Shown piece after piece: positions 11,515 to 23,123 of a stretch of 64,000 nt of DNA. Position 1 is the stretch's first letter. Every line of letters begins with the position of its first letter. Position numbers and translations under genes: made by a program. The DNA is taken from positions 259,325-323,324 of the forward strand of contig NW_005196981.1 of assembly GCF_000372725.1 (NCBI RefSeq), written 5' to 3'. Source of the DNA: Emiliania huxleyi CCMP1516 (Eukaryota; Haptophyta; Isochrysidales; Noelaerhabdaceae). The notes under the pieces were generated by a model. That model saw nothing but the letters and a program-made list of their open reading frames with translations, was not told where the DNA came from and did not search any database.

Positions 11515-11549
11515 GGCACGGGACTGGCGCGCACTGGCACTAACACAGG
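11515..11549 (+). repeat. Dispersed repeat D, copy 1
   Basis: About 34 bases (GGCACGGGACTGGCGCGCAC and following) are identical to 34193-34227. The origin is unknown. Both copies lie in intergenic repeat clusters. Confidence 0.8.
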
Positions 11550-11613
11550 TGTTGAGAAGGCTTCGGGTGCGCGCCAGGCAGTCCACCTTCCCAGGCGAAT
11601 TCTCTCCCGGTTC

Positions 11614-11693
11614 ATGTGCTTATCACAGTAGCCCCGGGACGGGGGGGGGGGGGGGGACTCACCCGGGGGCTCACCAGGGCCCGGCCGTCCCCA
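11614..11693 (+). repeat. Dispersed repeat C, copy 1
   Basis: ATGTGCTTATCACAGTAGCC is followed by a long G run and CTCACC...GGCCGTCCCC. It is near-identical to 19922-20000, with different G-run lengths (slippage). The G run may be quadruplex-prone. Confidence 0.8.
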
Positions 11694-11836
11694 CACGAAT
11701 GGGGGAGCTGAACGTTTCCGTAGGCGAAAGGATAAGACAAAATTTTAAACGAGCGCGTATCAGTGCGCGCCAGGCAGTCCACCTGCGCACGCGAATTCTT
11801 CTCCCGGTTCATATGGTGAGTGAGTAAAACTGGTTC

Positions 11837-14800
11837 ATGGGTGAGATGAGGTCGATGCGCCGTCTTCTGCTATTCGTGCTTGCGGGGCTCGCGGCCGCCG
11901 AGAGCGGCCCGACTCTCATCGCTGGCGACGCCCTCGGCTCGGACTCGGTCAAGCACGCCAGCATCGACCTCGACGGGCACTCGACGGAGGCGGCTGAGGG
12001 CACCTCCTTTTTAGCACGCGGCGAATCGAGCCCGCATCACCCGCCGAACGCTTCCGCGTCGCTCGGCGGCGACGCGTGCGCGGAGGCGGCCCACAAGGAG
12101 GCGTGCATCATGAATGTGTGCACGTGCGCGACCAGCGAGTCTAGGGACGCAAACGTGCGCTGCAAGGACAACAAGTTGAGCGAGTTCTCGCTCGAGGGCG
12201 ATTCGGCGCACGCGTGGGACGAGGGCATCGCCCTCCACGCCGGCGTGCTCGAGGCCCCGCTCGGTTCCGACCGCAACTTTCTCTGCCCGCTGGCGGAGGC
12301 GCTGAGCGCCTCTGGCACCGGCAGCGCCGACGGTGGCGGGACTTTGGGGCAGTCACGGCCGACAATCGAGATCGCGCAGGGCGAGAAGCTGCTCCGGACC
12401 GGCGCGAGCGACTTCGTGCGCGCCAACGTCACCAAGAGCATCACCTTGCTGACGGTGATCCAGCGCGGCCCGCTCCAATCCGAGCACAAGTTTTGCGCGG
12501 TGGGCGCGGGTCCGTCGCAAGAGAGCGCGGCCGACGGCGCCATCCCTGCGGTGGCCGTGCTGCCCCTCGCCTACGAGTGCGACGCGGCGGAGGCTCGTGC
12601 GGACGCGAAGTTTGCGACTGGCAACGCCGCCACTCCTGGCCCTCCCTCCCTCCGCGAGTGGTGGTGGTGCTGCGCCTCTGCGGCGGTGCTGCTCCTCCAA
12701 GCGTGTAACGCCTGCTGGCTGCTGCTGGGGCAGCGGGCGCCGCGCTCCGGTGCGGCCTCGGGGCAGCGGGCCAGCAAGGCGGTCCGTCCTCGGCTGAGCA
12801 GGAGTCACGGCTTGGTGGCCTTGCTGCTGCTGCTCTCCGCCTTCCCCGTGGCTCGGGCTGGCTCGGGCGAGGCTGGCTCGGGCGAAGCTGGGTCCGGGAG
12901 TTGGGAGCTGTCGACTCCGCCTCCATCTCCGCCTCCTGCGCCGCCCCCCCTCTCCGAGCAGCTCGGCTGCACTTTTGATTTGGACAATTGCGGCTGGAAC
13001 GACACCGCGCCGGACGGGTACCCTTGGACCCGCACGAGCGGCGGCACGCCATCGTCAAACACAGGCCCGAGCGGCGACCACACCACCGGCTCGGGCTCCT
13101 ACCTCTTCACCGAGGCCTCGTCTGGCCGCTCCAACAAGCTGCACCAGCTCGAGAGCCCGCTCTTCTCGCTCCAGCGGGACGCCACCCTCTCCTTCTTCTA
13201 CCACATGTACGACATTACTGACTTGGCCATGGGCACCCTCTCCGTCGAGGCGCACGTGGACGGCAGCGGATGGTCGACGCTCTGGAGCCTAACTGGCAAC
13301 CAGGGTAACGCCTGGCTCGACGCGTCGGTCGTCCTACCCGCATTGACGACGCAGGTGCGCCTCAACGGTGAGACGGGGCCTGACTGGAGCTCGGACATGG
13401 CGCTGGACGACGTCTCCTTCTCGCGGTCTGCGCCGCCCTCCCCGCCGCCATTGGCGCCGTCGCCGCCGCCGTCGCCGCCGCAGCTGCCGCCACCGTCGCC
13501 GCCCCCGCTCGTCCCCGGCGAGGCCCTCGCCCGCACGCCTCAAGACATCCGGGACGAGATCACCAAGGCCGTGGACCAGGGCCGCAACGCGATCGTCTAC
13601 GTCCCGCCGGGCGCCCGCCTTGCCTTTAGCAGCTACGTCGAGTGCAGCGGCGACATGCACCTCTCGGTCCGGAGCAGCGGGGAGGGCGCGACGCTCGACG
13701 GCAAGAAGAGCTCCCGCATGTTCTCCATCTCGAGCGGCTGCAGCCTCTACCTGGAGGCGCTGCACTTTGTGGACGGGCGTGGTGTTTATGGCGGTGCGGT
13801 GTTCGCTTATGGCGCTGGCGACATTGCGATCAAGGACGTGTCCTTCACGGGCTGCGAGGCCAGCGAGGTGCGCCGCCCCTCTCTCCCACGCACCGCTCGG
13901 CCCCGCAAGCCCTCGCCACACAGGAATGCTGGGCTTGCCCGCCCTCTCTCGCTTGCCTGACGCCCTCCCCGCTCATGCCTGCCCGCCCCAAACTCGCGCA
14001 GCACGGAGGAGGTATGTACGTGTACGAAAGCGGCGACGTCTCGCTGGACGGCGCCAGCTTCAGCGAGTGCACGGCTGCTGCATATGTGCGTCTCCCACGG
14101 CCACACACGCTCGCCTCCCCCGCACACGCACGCATCGCGGCGCCGGAGGCGGGAGAAGAAGGCAGAGGGAGATGGGGTGGCAAACGGGGCAAGGGCCGCT
14201 CTGGGCCTACCCGCCCTCTCTCGCTCTCTGACGCCCTCCCCGCTCATGCCTGCCCGCCCCAACTCGCGCAGTACGGAGGAGGTTTGTACGTGTGGGGCAG
14301 CGGCGACGTCTCGCTGGAAGGCGCCAGCTTCAGCGAGTGCACGTCTGGCAGGGTGCGTACGCCCGCACACGCTCGCCTCCCCGGCACACGCACGCTCGCA
14401 CGCCATCGCCGCAGCCAGAAGCGGGAGGCGAAGGCAGAGGGACAGGGGGTGGGCGAAGGGGGCCACGCCTTCCCCAAAGGACCGCTCAGGGCTTGCCCGC
14501 CCCCTCTCGCTCACTGGCGCCCTCGCCGCTGATGCCTGCCCGCCCCAACTCGCGCAGTACGGAGGAGGTATGTATGTGTCCGGCAGCGGCGACGTCTCGC
14601 TGGAGGGCGCCGGCTTCAGCGAGTGCACGTCCGGCTATGTGCGTCTCCCACGCCCGCACACGCTCGCCTCCCCCGCACACACACGCTCGCACGCCATCGC
14701 CGCGCCGGAAGCGGGAGACGAAGGCAGAGGGGCATGGGGTGGCGAAGCCGGCACGCTTTCCCCAAAGGGTCGCTCAGGGCTTGCCCGCCCTCTCTCGCTC

Positions 14801-17800
14801 TCTGACGCCCTCCCCGTTCATGCCTGCCCGCCCCAACTCGCGCAGTACGGAGGAGGTATGGTCGTGTCCAACAGCGGCGACGTCTCGCTGGAAGGCGCCA
14901 GCTTCAGCGAGTGCACGATCACACAAGCGGTGCCGCGCGCCCCCTCCACAAGAGGGTGCACAGACTGAAACGGGGGAGACCAGACTGTGTTCTTTTGTAG
15001 GCTCTTTATCTCGCTGGCATCGACCGCTTAGCTCTCACCAACTCGCAGTTTGTCGACATCGTTGCGAGCCAAACCCCCGCCGCACTCTTCTACTCCTCCC
15101 GCATCGCTGGCTCCGACTCGATCCTCCGCAACACGACCTTCTTCGGCAACTCTGCGCCGGGACACATCACAATCCTCGCCGCCTCGCCTCTAACGTGGGA
15201 CTGCCCGCTCGGCTCTTGGATGCCGAACGTCGGCCAGCTCTTTGGCGACCTGTCCGGCTGCAACAGGCTCTGCGCCGAGGGTCACTACGGGAACGCGTCG
15301 GACCACTTCACCACCGACTGCAGCGGCCCCTGCTGGCTCGGGCATTTCTGCCCCGAGGGATCCGTCCTCCCACAGAAGTGCCCCGCCGGCACGCACATGC
15401 CCAACGAGCGGGCGGCGAGCATTTCGGACTGCTTACCCTGCGCCTCCGGCCAATACCAGCCAGAGAGCGGCCATGAGGAGTGCTTGCCTTGCGCCGCGGG
15501 CTCCTTCTCCCCCATTGTCGGCAGCGCCGCCTGCGAAGCCTGCCCGAAGGGCGGCGTCTGCGAGGATGCGGGCGCCGCCTCTCGCCTTGTCTGGCAGCCT
15601 TGCCTTGCGGGAAGCTTCAACCCGAATAGAGGCTCCAGCTCGAGCGCGGCGTGCGAGCTGTGCCCCATCGGCACGGCGAGCGCGTCACCAGGGGCGGAGA
15701 GCAGCGAGACGTGCTCGCCCTGTCAGCCCGGCCATTTCGCCGCCACGCCCGGCCTCTCCAAGTGCGAGCGCTGCTCCGCCGGATCCTACCAGAACGACAC
15801 GGGCGCGACGGGCTGCCGCGACTGCGAGCAAGGCAGCTATTGCCCCGAGGGCGCGTCGGCGCCACTGCCGTGTGAGGCCGGCAGCTACTCGGACAAGACG
15901 AACCTTGACTCGGCGGGCGGCTGCGAGGGCTGCCCAGAGGGCCACGCTTGCACCACTGGCAGCGTGGCTCCCATGGCTTGCCGCGCCGGCACCTTCGCCG
16001 CCGGCTCTCGCAACGCCGAGTGCGAGCCGTGCAAGGCGGGATCCTACCAGAACGCCACCAGGGCTGCCGGGTGCGTCCCGTGCGGGCTTGGCAGCTTCTG
16101 CCCGCTCGGCGCGTCCCTCGAGCTGCCTGCGGCGTGCGAGCCGGGTACATACGCCAACGCCACTGATGACGACGGCCTGCCCGACTGCTTCGACTGCCCG
16201 GCGGGCTCGTCGTGCGGCGGTGGCGCGGCGCCGCCGGCAGAGTGCTCGCCGGGCTCCGTCGCCGCCACGCCTGGCCTCGCCAAGTGCGAGCGGTGTGAGC
16301 CTGGCACATCTTCCGGCGTCGGCAGCAGCGCCTGCAGCGAGTGTGCCGCAGGCACGTACGCCGCCAACCCCGGCCAGGGCCAGTGCGTCCCTTGCCCCCA
16401 CCCCCTTAGTAGTGAGCGCGGCGCCGTCATCTGCTCCGTCTGCCAGAAGGACTTCTACCTGCTCCAGAGCGCCGACCCGGCCGACATCTTCTCGTCCCCG
16501 ACCGACTACTGCAAACCTTGCCCGCCGAACGCCGTCTGCCCGGACAACACCACTCGCGAGGACATCATCGTCCCGCGCGGCTACTGGCGCGCCAGCTCCT
16601 CCAGCTCCGTGCTGACAATGTGCGGTACCTTCGGGGGCGATGATAAGGCCGGCTCGAAGCGGTGTGTTGGCGGCACCCAGTCTGGAACGGACGGCGTTGG
16701 ATACTGCAACACGCTATTCAAAGGCCCCGAGTGCCAGCTGTGCGCGGATGAAAACCAGTACCTCGTCAACGGCGACAACTGTGTCGATTGCCCCACCCAG
16801 GGGCGCAAATTCCTGGGCCCCCTTCTTCTTGGGTTGGGCCTTTGCGTCGTAGTCGGCGTTGCGGCCTACCTCTACAAGAAGCGGAGCTGGCGCGAGCGGC
16901 GCTATATTGGACCGCCGCTTCGCCTCACCGACCGCATGGTCGCCTTGCACTCGCTGCTCGGCATGCAAGCAAAGCTCAAGCTTCTTCTCAGCTTCTACCA
17001 GGTTGTCGTTGTCATACCGACCATCTACGGGGTGACGCTCCCGCAGAGATACACAACGTGGCTCGACGGGATTACTGAGGTGATTTCTCCGTCCAACTGG
17101 ATGCCCATACCCTGCGTGTCCTACACGCAACTGTTTTTGCCTTACGTCTTCACTCCACTGGGGCTGGCCCTTTCCCTCTTGCTCATGGGTGTTGGGATGG
17201 GCTTCTCGCAGTGGCGCGCTCTCCCAGCGCCGCGTCCGCCACCTCATCGGACTGTTGCCGCGGGTCTGCTCGAAGTCTTGCCCGCTACGCTGATCCTCAT
17301 GTACTACTTTGTCCCGCCCATCAACGCCTATATCTTCCGCTTCTGGCGGTGCAAGCTCTACACAACCTCGAAGCCTGGCGAACCTCTCGAGCAATACCAG
17401 GTGATGGTGGAGCAACCTAGTATCCAGTGTGCCAGCGACGAACACGATTCGATCTTTCGCCGTTACATCATCGGGTCCATCGTCATCTGGCCAGTCGGCT
17501 CGATGGTGCTTTACTCGTCGCTGCTCGTCGCGTGCTACAAGCCGCTGCACGCACAGCTTCACACGGCGCTGACGCGGGCCAGCGCCTTCCTGCATCAGGA
17601 TTACGAGACGCAGTGGTGCTGGTGGGAGGCCCTGGAGCTCGCACGCAGGCTGGTGCTGACAGGCGCGGTGACGGCGATCATCCCAGAAGAGCGCGCCTTC
17701 TTGCGCCTTGTGTTGGCGACGCTGATTTCCACACTGCACACCTGCGGCATCGCCCTCGTACGCCCCTTTAAGAGGGTCGAGGACGATGTGCTAGCGGTGG

Positions 17801-19736
17801 TGCGTCAGCCACACATACACACACGCGCGCGCCCCTCCAGCCCTGTCACAGTCACCATTTCCTGACTTCTGCAGGCGACGAGCCTGACGACGCTTCTCAT
17901 ATTTCTCACCGCCAACTGGATCTTCATCTTCGACGGCATTGACGAGCACTATTATGATGTTAGCCTTGCGAGAGCAGATCCGCTCGACGTGTTGGGCTTT
18001 GGCAAGCTGGACGGCATCGTCGCGGTCATGATATCGCTCGTTTTCAGCGTCCTTTTCCTCTTCATGATCGGAGCCGTCATCGCCGCCCGCCGTGTCGCCA
18101 AGATCCCCAAGATCCGCCTCGTCTCGACCAAGCAGCCCCCCGAGCTGAGCATCGTGCTCGGCCTCACGTGGCACCTCTTCAACAGCCACATCTGGTGAGT
18201 CATAGCTGTGGAGGGAGAAGAGGAACAGCAACCCGCCACAATATACCCGGCGGATTCCGATAGGTCGACCGGTCAAGACGCCGTCAAGGTCATCAAGGGT
18301 GAGCTCGAGCAGCTGCTGCCGGACATCAAAGTCTTTCTTGACGCGCGCACATGCTCAGCCGCTGCTTTAGCTACTCACAGCCCCTCTGACGCACCGCGGT
18401 GTGCTCTCAGGTAGATGATCTAAAGGATATCGGGGCGCTCGAGGAGTACATCCAGCGCTCGCAAGCCATCCTCTTCTTCCTCTCGCAGGGCTACTTCCGC
18501 TCCAAGGCTCGCCTCTTCCTCCCACCCCGCCTCTACCGCACCCTGGCCCAAGAATTCCCGCCTCTCCCGCGCCACAGAACTGCCTCCGAGAGGTCCGCTC
18601 GTCGCTCGAGAAGGACAAGCCGCTCGTCCTCGTCCAAGAAGCGGACCCTGCAAAGGGTGGCGGGACGCTCCAGGCGCTGCGCGACGAGTGCCCCGAGGAC
18701 CTGCAGCCCGACATCTTTGACAAGGACTGGCCGCTCACGATCTGGTATCGCGTCGATGACTTTCAGCTCATCTCCCTCAAGATCATCGCCGAGGCGCCGC
18801 CCAGCCACGCGGTCAGCCGCTCCGCCGTTCTCTCTACCTCCGGACCACCCCACTTGAACGACCCTAGGCGGTGCTCCTCTGTTCGCCCAACTTTCTGGAC
18901 AAGACCTCCCTCCCGCTCTGCGTGTCGGGCGAGCCCGAGAGCCAGTCGCTCGTCTTTTCCAAATCGTGCACGCTCTGGGCCTCGCCAGCCAACCCGGGCG
19001 CCGCAGAGCTGGCCTGCGAGCTTGCCAGGGCCTTTCCCGGCCTCACCGTCTCCACCGTTGCGGACGTTGGCTCTTCTGCATCAGCGCGCCCCTCCATGGC
19101 ACTTCGCGGGTTGGCACGCCGAACGCGCCGCGCCGGCGATGTGACCCATATGCTTCTCTACCTCAATCAGAATACCTGGCTAGAGGACGACGGCGAGACC
19201 TTGGCCGAGCAGGTCAAGCAGGCGCGGGAAGACAAGCTGAAGATTGTCATGGCGCACGAGAACGACCCCGCGCTCGGCGGCTGCCAGTTCTCGAGGTTTT
19301 TCGAAGTCACGCCGCAGGAGCGGATGTCCAACAGTGGCGCCCGTCCCCCTCCCCCCACAACCCTCTCCTCCCAACGCCGCAGGAGCTCATCGCCGGCGGG
19401 CTCTACACGGACCTGGCAAAGTCGTGCTTCCCCGGGCGCCACCGCAAGGCGCGCGCCCTCTCTCCCACAGCTCGACTTTGCCTTTCTTGACGAGCAGGGG
19501 GTCGTCCCTGCCCGCAGGTGTCGCTCGTCCTTCTGGCAAAGAGCCTAGGCGCGAGCCCCGCTCGGTCGCGGGCGGACCTCCTCCTTTCGGGCAGCGCCGC
19601 AGAGGGCAGCACCAGCCTCGCGAAGCGCAGCTTTGGCGGCCTCAGCCGGTTTTTCGCCAAGATGAGCAGCCGCAGCTCTGCGGAGGCGCGCGACGTCTCT
19701 GGAGGCGAGGCGTCGTCGGTGCAGCGGCAGGTCTAA
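11837..19736 (+). CDS. MAM / beta-helix / GCC2-GCC3 cysteine-rich / multi-pass / TIR receptor-like protein
   Basis: Thirteen exons are inferred: 11837-13867, 14002-14085, 14272-14352, 14558-14638, 14846-14929, 15001-17799, 17875-18194, 18264-18342, 18411-18506, 18578-18793, 18868-19317, 19383-19448 and 19518-19736, about 2,200 aa. Order: signal peptide (MRRLLLFVLAGLAAAES); a hydrophobic segment near residue 280; a second signal-like segment near 335 (LVALLLLLSAFPVARA); a MAM domain (CTFDLDNCGWNDT); Pro-rich linker; pectin-lyase-like beta-helix with four repeat exons (YGGGMYV..SGDVSLEGASFSEC); cysteine-rich GCC2/GCC3 repeats; eight or nine membrane segments; then TIR (HLFNSHIWSTGQDAVKVIK, VFLDVDDLKDIGALEEYI, NCLREV, VSLVLLAKSLGA). 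The layout implies surface binding coupled to a cytosolic TIR signalling or NADase-type domain. Introns after exons 8, 9, 10 and 12 are GC-AG. The 11/12 junction is non-canonical. Confidence 0.78.
14002..14929 (+). repeat. Four tandem exon-plus-intron duplications within the receptor gene
   Basis: Exons of 84, 81, 81 and 84 bp start at 14002, 14272, 14558 and 14846, each 27-28 codons and in phase 0 on both sides. They encode the same motif (GGG-MYV-x-SGDVSLEGASFSEC). The intervening introns are also alike, ending GCCCGCCCCAACTCGCGCAG. The unit of about 270-288 bp therefore duplicated as DNA, and each copy adds one beta-helix rung while keeping the frame. Confidence 0.88.
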
Positions 19737-19921
19737 TCGGTTGCGCGATGTCGTGCGCAAAACGTGCGGCGCGGCGATGGCCTGCAGCGGTGCGGCGCGG
19801 CGCGGCAACCACGGGACAATTCGCTCGCACGTGTGGGACGTATGTGCGCGGCATTTACATTGCGTCGCAGGGGGGGCGAGTCACGTGTGCACGTGCACGG
19901 GCAGTCCGGAAGGAGATAGAT

Positions 19922-20000
19922 TATGTGCTTATCACAGTAGCCCCGGGACGGGGGGGGGGGCGGGCCTCACCCGGGGCTCACCGGGGCCCGGCCGTCCCCG
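19922..20000 (+). repeat. Dispersed repeat C, copy 2
   Basis: Same orientation and near-identical to 11614-11693, including ATGTGCTTATCACAGTAGCC, the G run and GGCCCGGCCGTCCCC. Confidence 0.8.
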
Positions 20001-20865
20001 CCCCCTCCCTCACCTGCCCCACCCCGGGGCCTCACTCGCGATGCGCCGTCCCGGGGGGGTAGCTCGCTGCCCGACCCAGGGGCACCACGGGCGGGCCACG
20101 CGCACGCGGCCCCGTACGCCTACCGCGCGCCCCCGGCCCGCGCCACGCCGCGGCACCACCCGCACACCGCCGAGGCGAGGGAGAGCGCCCGTGCGGCACC
20201 ACCGCTCACACAGAACAATACTACAAATCAACTAAACGGGTGAGACCCCACTCTACTCTGCACAGACAGTCCGCACTGCTGCAAACGCACAAAGTCTCTA
20301 ACATCTACCGAGGCGGACGCAAAAAGCGAGACGGATCGCATCACTTTGCCTGGGCCTGGAATCGCCGCCAGAGGCTCGCGAGAGATCCTCCTTGTCGCCG
20401 TCCTCATAGGTAATATCCCGTCTCCGGGTCGTAAGAGACGATATATCTCCGACGAAGGTGCCATGGCAGCCAAAGGTCTTCATCATCCGCTTTTGCCCAC
20501 CAGGTCGGTCCGCTGCACCTTGCGTGGTGGGGAGCTGAGAGCTATCCCCCGCGCAATCGCAGCTTCATGTGCCCTGCTGAGGAGGTCCTGTCGCTCGTGT
20601 GCTCCTCTCTCCGCGTCTGCGATCGCCTAGCGTACAGTTTGAAGAGCGTTTGACCTGCGCCGCACGCGAATGCACTGAGAAACGTTCCGTCCCGACGTCC
20701 GCCGCCGCAAGGGTTCCGCCTTCGGAGGGTGTTTGGTATGTCTGGCAATGCCGTACATACTGTTTCGTCAGCTGTTTTCCGGCGGCGGATTACGGCATCC
20801 GCGAGTTTGAGCGCGCCAGCAGCGCCGCTGGGTTGAGGTTTGTCGAGCTCGAGGACATCAACCTA

Positions 20866-20968
20866 ATAAATAAATAGAGCAGTCATCTCCAGGGAGAGAT
20901 GGGCGACGCACACGAACACAGAGGGACAGTGCGCACCCCGCCCCGCTCGCAGGGCGTGCATCACACAG
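20866..20968 (-). repeat. Dispersed repeat F, copy 1, with (ATTT)n tail
   Basis: The reverse complement of this segment matches 34044-34153 over about 100 bp with few differences. Shared blocks include GCACGCCCTGCGAGCGGGGC and TGCGCACTGTCCCTCTGTG. Both copies end in an ATTTATTTAT tail, as expected for a short retroelement. Confidence 0.82.
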
Positions 20969-21164
20969 GTGGACTGTGTGACTCCTCGGGTTTCTGGGAC
21001 TCAGAGGTGTGCTAGTCGCTATTCTCCGACAATTCCGACATATCTGACGGGCAGATCAACCTAGCGCACACAAAACAGAGGCCCTCTTTTTTCTACAACA
21101 AATGGCATGAAAGAACCGAGCAGGACGGGGCCGCTGTTGTTCGCGCCTCCCTGGGGGCCTCCAC

Positions 21165-23123
21165 ATGGACTTCCTCTCTTCTGTCGACGAACCGCCCTCG
21201 GCGCCCTCAACAAGTGCTGTCAGCAAGAAAATGCGCAAGGCTTCGTTGCAGGCCCAGGCGCTCCAGGAGCAGCTCTCGGCTCTGTCCAACGAGACGCTCG
21301 TGGACATCATGATGCGGAGCGTCTCCCACGGAACAGGTGGCGGTGGTGGCTCCATGTCGTGGCTACGTCAGCGGGCGGCAGAAGCCTTCGCCGCGCTGCC
21401 GGAGGCCGCCACCGCGGCTGCCGCAACCGCGGCGGCTGCCGTAAGCAGCACGATCGCCGCGGGCAGCTCAAGTGCAAACACGGTGGCGGAGGCCGCACCG
21501 TCCGGCGAGTCTGACGCCAAGCTGCTCTTCGAGGCGCGCCAGGCGCAGCACGCCGGCGAGAAGCACGCCTCGGGCGTGCGCGTCGGCCTGCGCGTCTTCC
21601 GTGGCACGCCCTCGCGCATCGAGGCGGGCAAGGTCATCGCCATCCCCGAGACTGCCGACGGCGACGGCTTCGTGGTCCGCTGGGCGACGGGCACCTACCC
21701 CAACGTGCGCTACACGGGGGCGCTCGAGACGCTCGGCATTGAAGCGCTGAAGGGTCTCAAGTGGCACAGTCCGCCCAAGCTACCGGCGGCGCCCGCGACC
21801 GGCTCGGGTGGAGTGGGAGGCTCGTCGTCGTCGTGGACGCTCGCCTTCGTGCGTGCGATGCTCGCCGATCTAGAGCGGCGCGAGCGCGAGGCTGTCGGCG
21901 AGCCGGGGATGGGCGTGATGGCATGCGTGCTGCTCACGCGGCCCGTCGTCGACGCCATCGACGCGCTCGCCGACTCGCACCCTGTGTTGAGCGGGCTCGA
22001 TGACTCGTGGTCGATGCCTCGGCTCGGCCTCGTGCACGACCGCGCAACAGACACGGTCACCCTGCAGCAGCTGCTCGGCCGGCCTGTTGAGCAGGGCGGC
22101 AGCCATTTGCTCCCCGCCGCCGTCCACTTTCCTGCGAGCGCCGTCCACGTGTACGCACGCACCGCTCACGCGGGCGGCGCCCTCGAGCACCTGCCGCTGA
22201 GCGAGCGCAGCTCGCCGATGTGGGTCTTCCTTGCCGACGGCTTCCACGAGGCCAAGCGGCCCAAGGCGACGGGCGACGATGTCCACTGCTTCTCGCTGCT
22301 TACCCTCCACCGGGAGATGCGGGAGCCTCCCGCGGGCGACGGCGACACGGCTGCCCACGACGCGGCGCCGCAGGTGGTGCAACGCGTCGTCAACGTCTTC
22401 CGCCCGCCCACATCCTCGCTGCTCCTCGTCGCATGGGTCTGCCGCGAGCGTGCCCTCGGCGCGGACGTCGCCCAGCTCATCGCGCAGCGCCTGCTCACGC
22501 GCATCGCCGCGACGTCGCCTATGGTCGAGGACGGCTTGCGGCACAAGCAAGCCGGCTGGCTCAACGCGCGCGCCGCGCCGCGCGCCCCTCCGGTGCTGCC
22601 GGCAGCGCACGAGCGCAGCCACGTGGCCATCGAGCTGCCTCCCGCCGTACTCCGCTGCCTCTCCTCGCACCTGGAGACGCTGAACGAGCATCGAAAGACG
22701 GAGTTCCGCTACAACGTCGCCATCGAGATGGAGATTCACCTCAGTCCGCAAAGCAGACTTCGCATCACCCTGCGCCCCGGATGGCTTTACGATGGCCATA
22801 CGAAGCAGGCTGGCCTCACCTACCTCCTGGACGCGGCGGATCCCGCGCGGCCGCGCGTGCGGTGGGCGACGGAGTTTGTCGAGGAGGAGCGCGCGCAGGA
22901 GTCCGGCACGCTCAGGGCGACTCTCGGCATCGCCAGCGACACCCACGGCTCCAGCGTCGCGGCGCTCCTACACTCGGCGCCCGCCCGCCTGGACAAGAAG
23001 CAGTGCGCGACCCTGTACTTGCCGACGGCTACGCCGACCAGCGGCCTGCGGGTCGCGCTGCTGCATGCGCCGATGGCCAACGGCGGCACGCTCCTCGCGC
23101 CGGTGTCAATGAAGGGGGCGTAA
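21165..23123 (+). CDS. Hypothetical protein, 652 aa, with a small Tudor/MIB-HERC2-like segment
   Basis: This is a single uninterrupted frame from the ATG at 21165 (MDFLSSVDEPPSAPSTS) to a stop at 23123. I do not recognise the protein. A Lys/Arg helix at residues 20-40 is followed by an Ala-rich stretch. Residues 138-200 (VGLRVFRGTPSRIEAGKVIAI, then GFVVRWATGTYPNVRYTG) resemble a small beta-barrel such as Tudor or MIB/HERC2, judged by eye only. The remaining 450 residues look globular, with no membrane segment or catalytic motif I can name. There is no signal peptide, so a cytosolic or nuclear location is likely. Confidence 0.7.
   Translation: MDFLSSVDEPPSAPSTSAVSKKMRKASLQAQALQEQLSALSNETLVDIMMRSVSHGTGGGGGSMSWLRQRAAEAFAALPEAATAAAATAAAAVSSTIAAGSSSANTVAEAAPSGESDAKLLFEARQAQHAGEKHASGVRVGLRVFRGTPSRIEAGKVIAIPETADGDGFVVRWATGTYPNVRYTGALETLGIEALKGLKWHSPPKLPAAPATGSGGVGGSSSSWTLAFVRAMLADLERREREAVGEPGMGVMACVLLTRPVVDAIDALADSHPVLSGLDDSWSMPRLGLVHDRATDTVTLQQLLGRPVEQGGSHLLPAAVHFPASAVHVYARTAHAGGALEHLPLSERSSPMWVFLADGFHEAKRPKATGDDVHCFSLLTLHREMREPPAGDGDTAAHDAAPQVVQRVVNVFRPPTSSLLLVAWVCRERALGADVAQLIAQRLLTRIAATSPMVEDGLRHKQAGWLNARAAPRAPPVLPAAHERSHVAIELPPAVLRCLSSHLETLNEHRKTEFRYNVAIEMEIHLSPQSRLRITLRPGWLYDGHTKQAGLTYLLDAADPARPRVRWATEFVEEERAQESGTLRATLGIASDTHGSSVAALLHSAPARLDKKQCATLYLPTATPTSGLRVALLHAPMANGGTLLAPVSMKGA

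Larger units (their letters stand above)
10842..11836. other. Intergenic region with dispersed repeats
   Basis: This separates the divergent Derlin-like and TIR-receptor genes and should hold both promoters. It contains one copy of repeat A (11165-11207), repeat D (11515-11549), repeat C (11614-11693), and two direct copies of a roughly 45-bp segment at 11569-11615 and 11764-11813 (GCGCGCCAGGCAGTCCACC...CTCCCGGTTCAT) that bracket repeat C. I see no convincing gene. Confidence 0.7.
19737..21164. other. Intergenic region with repeats C and F
   Basis: This holds repeat C copy 2 (19922-20000) and repeat F copy 1 (20866-20968). The rest is GC-rich sequence with short unconvincing frames and no recognised gene. 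The promoter of the gene starting at 21165 should lie in the last few hundred bases. Confidence 0.65.
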
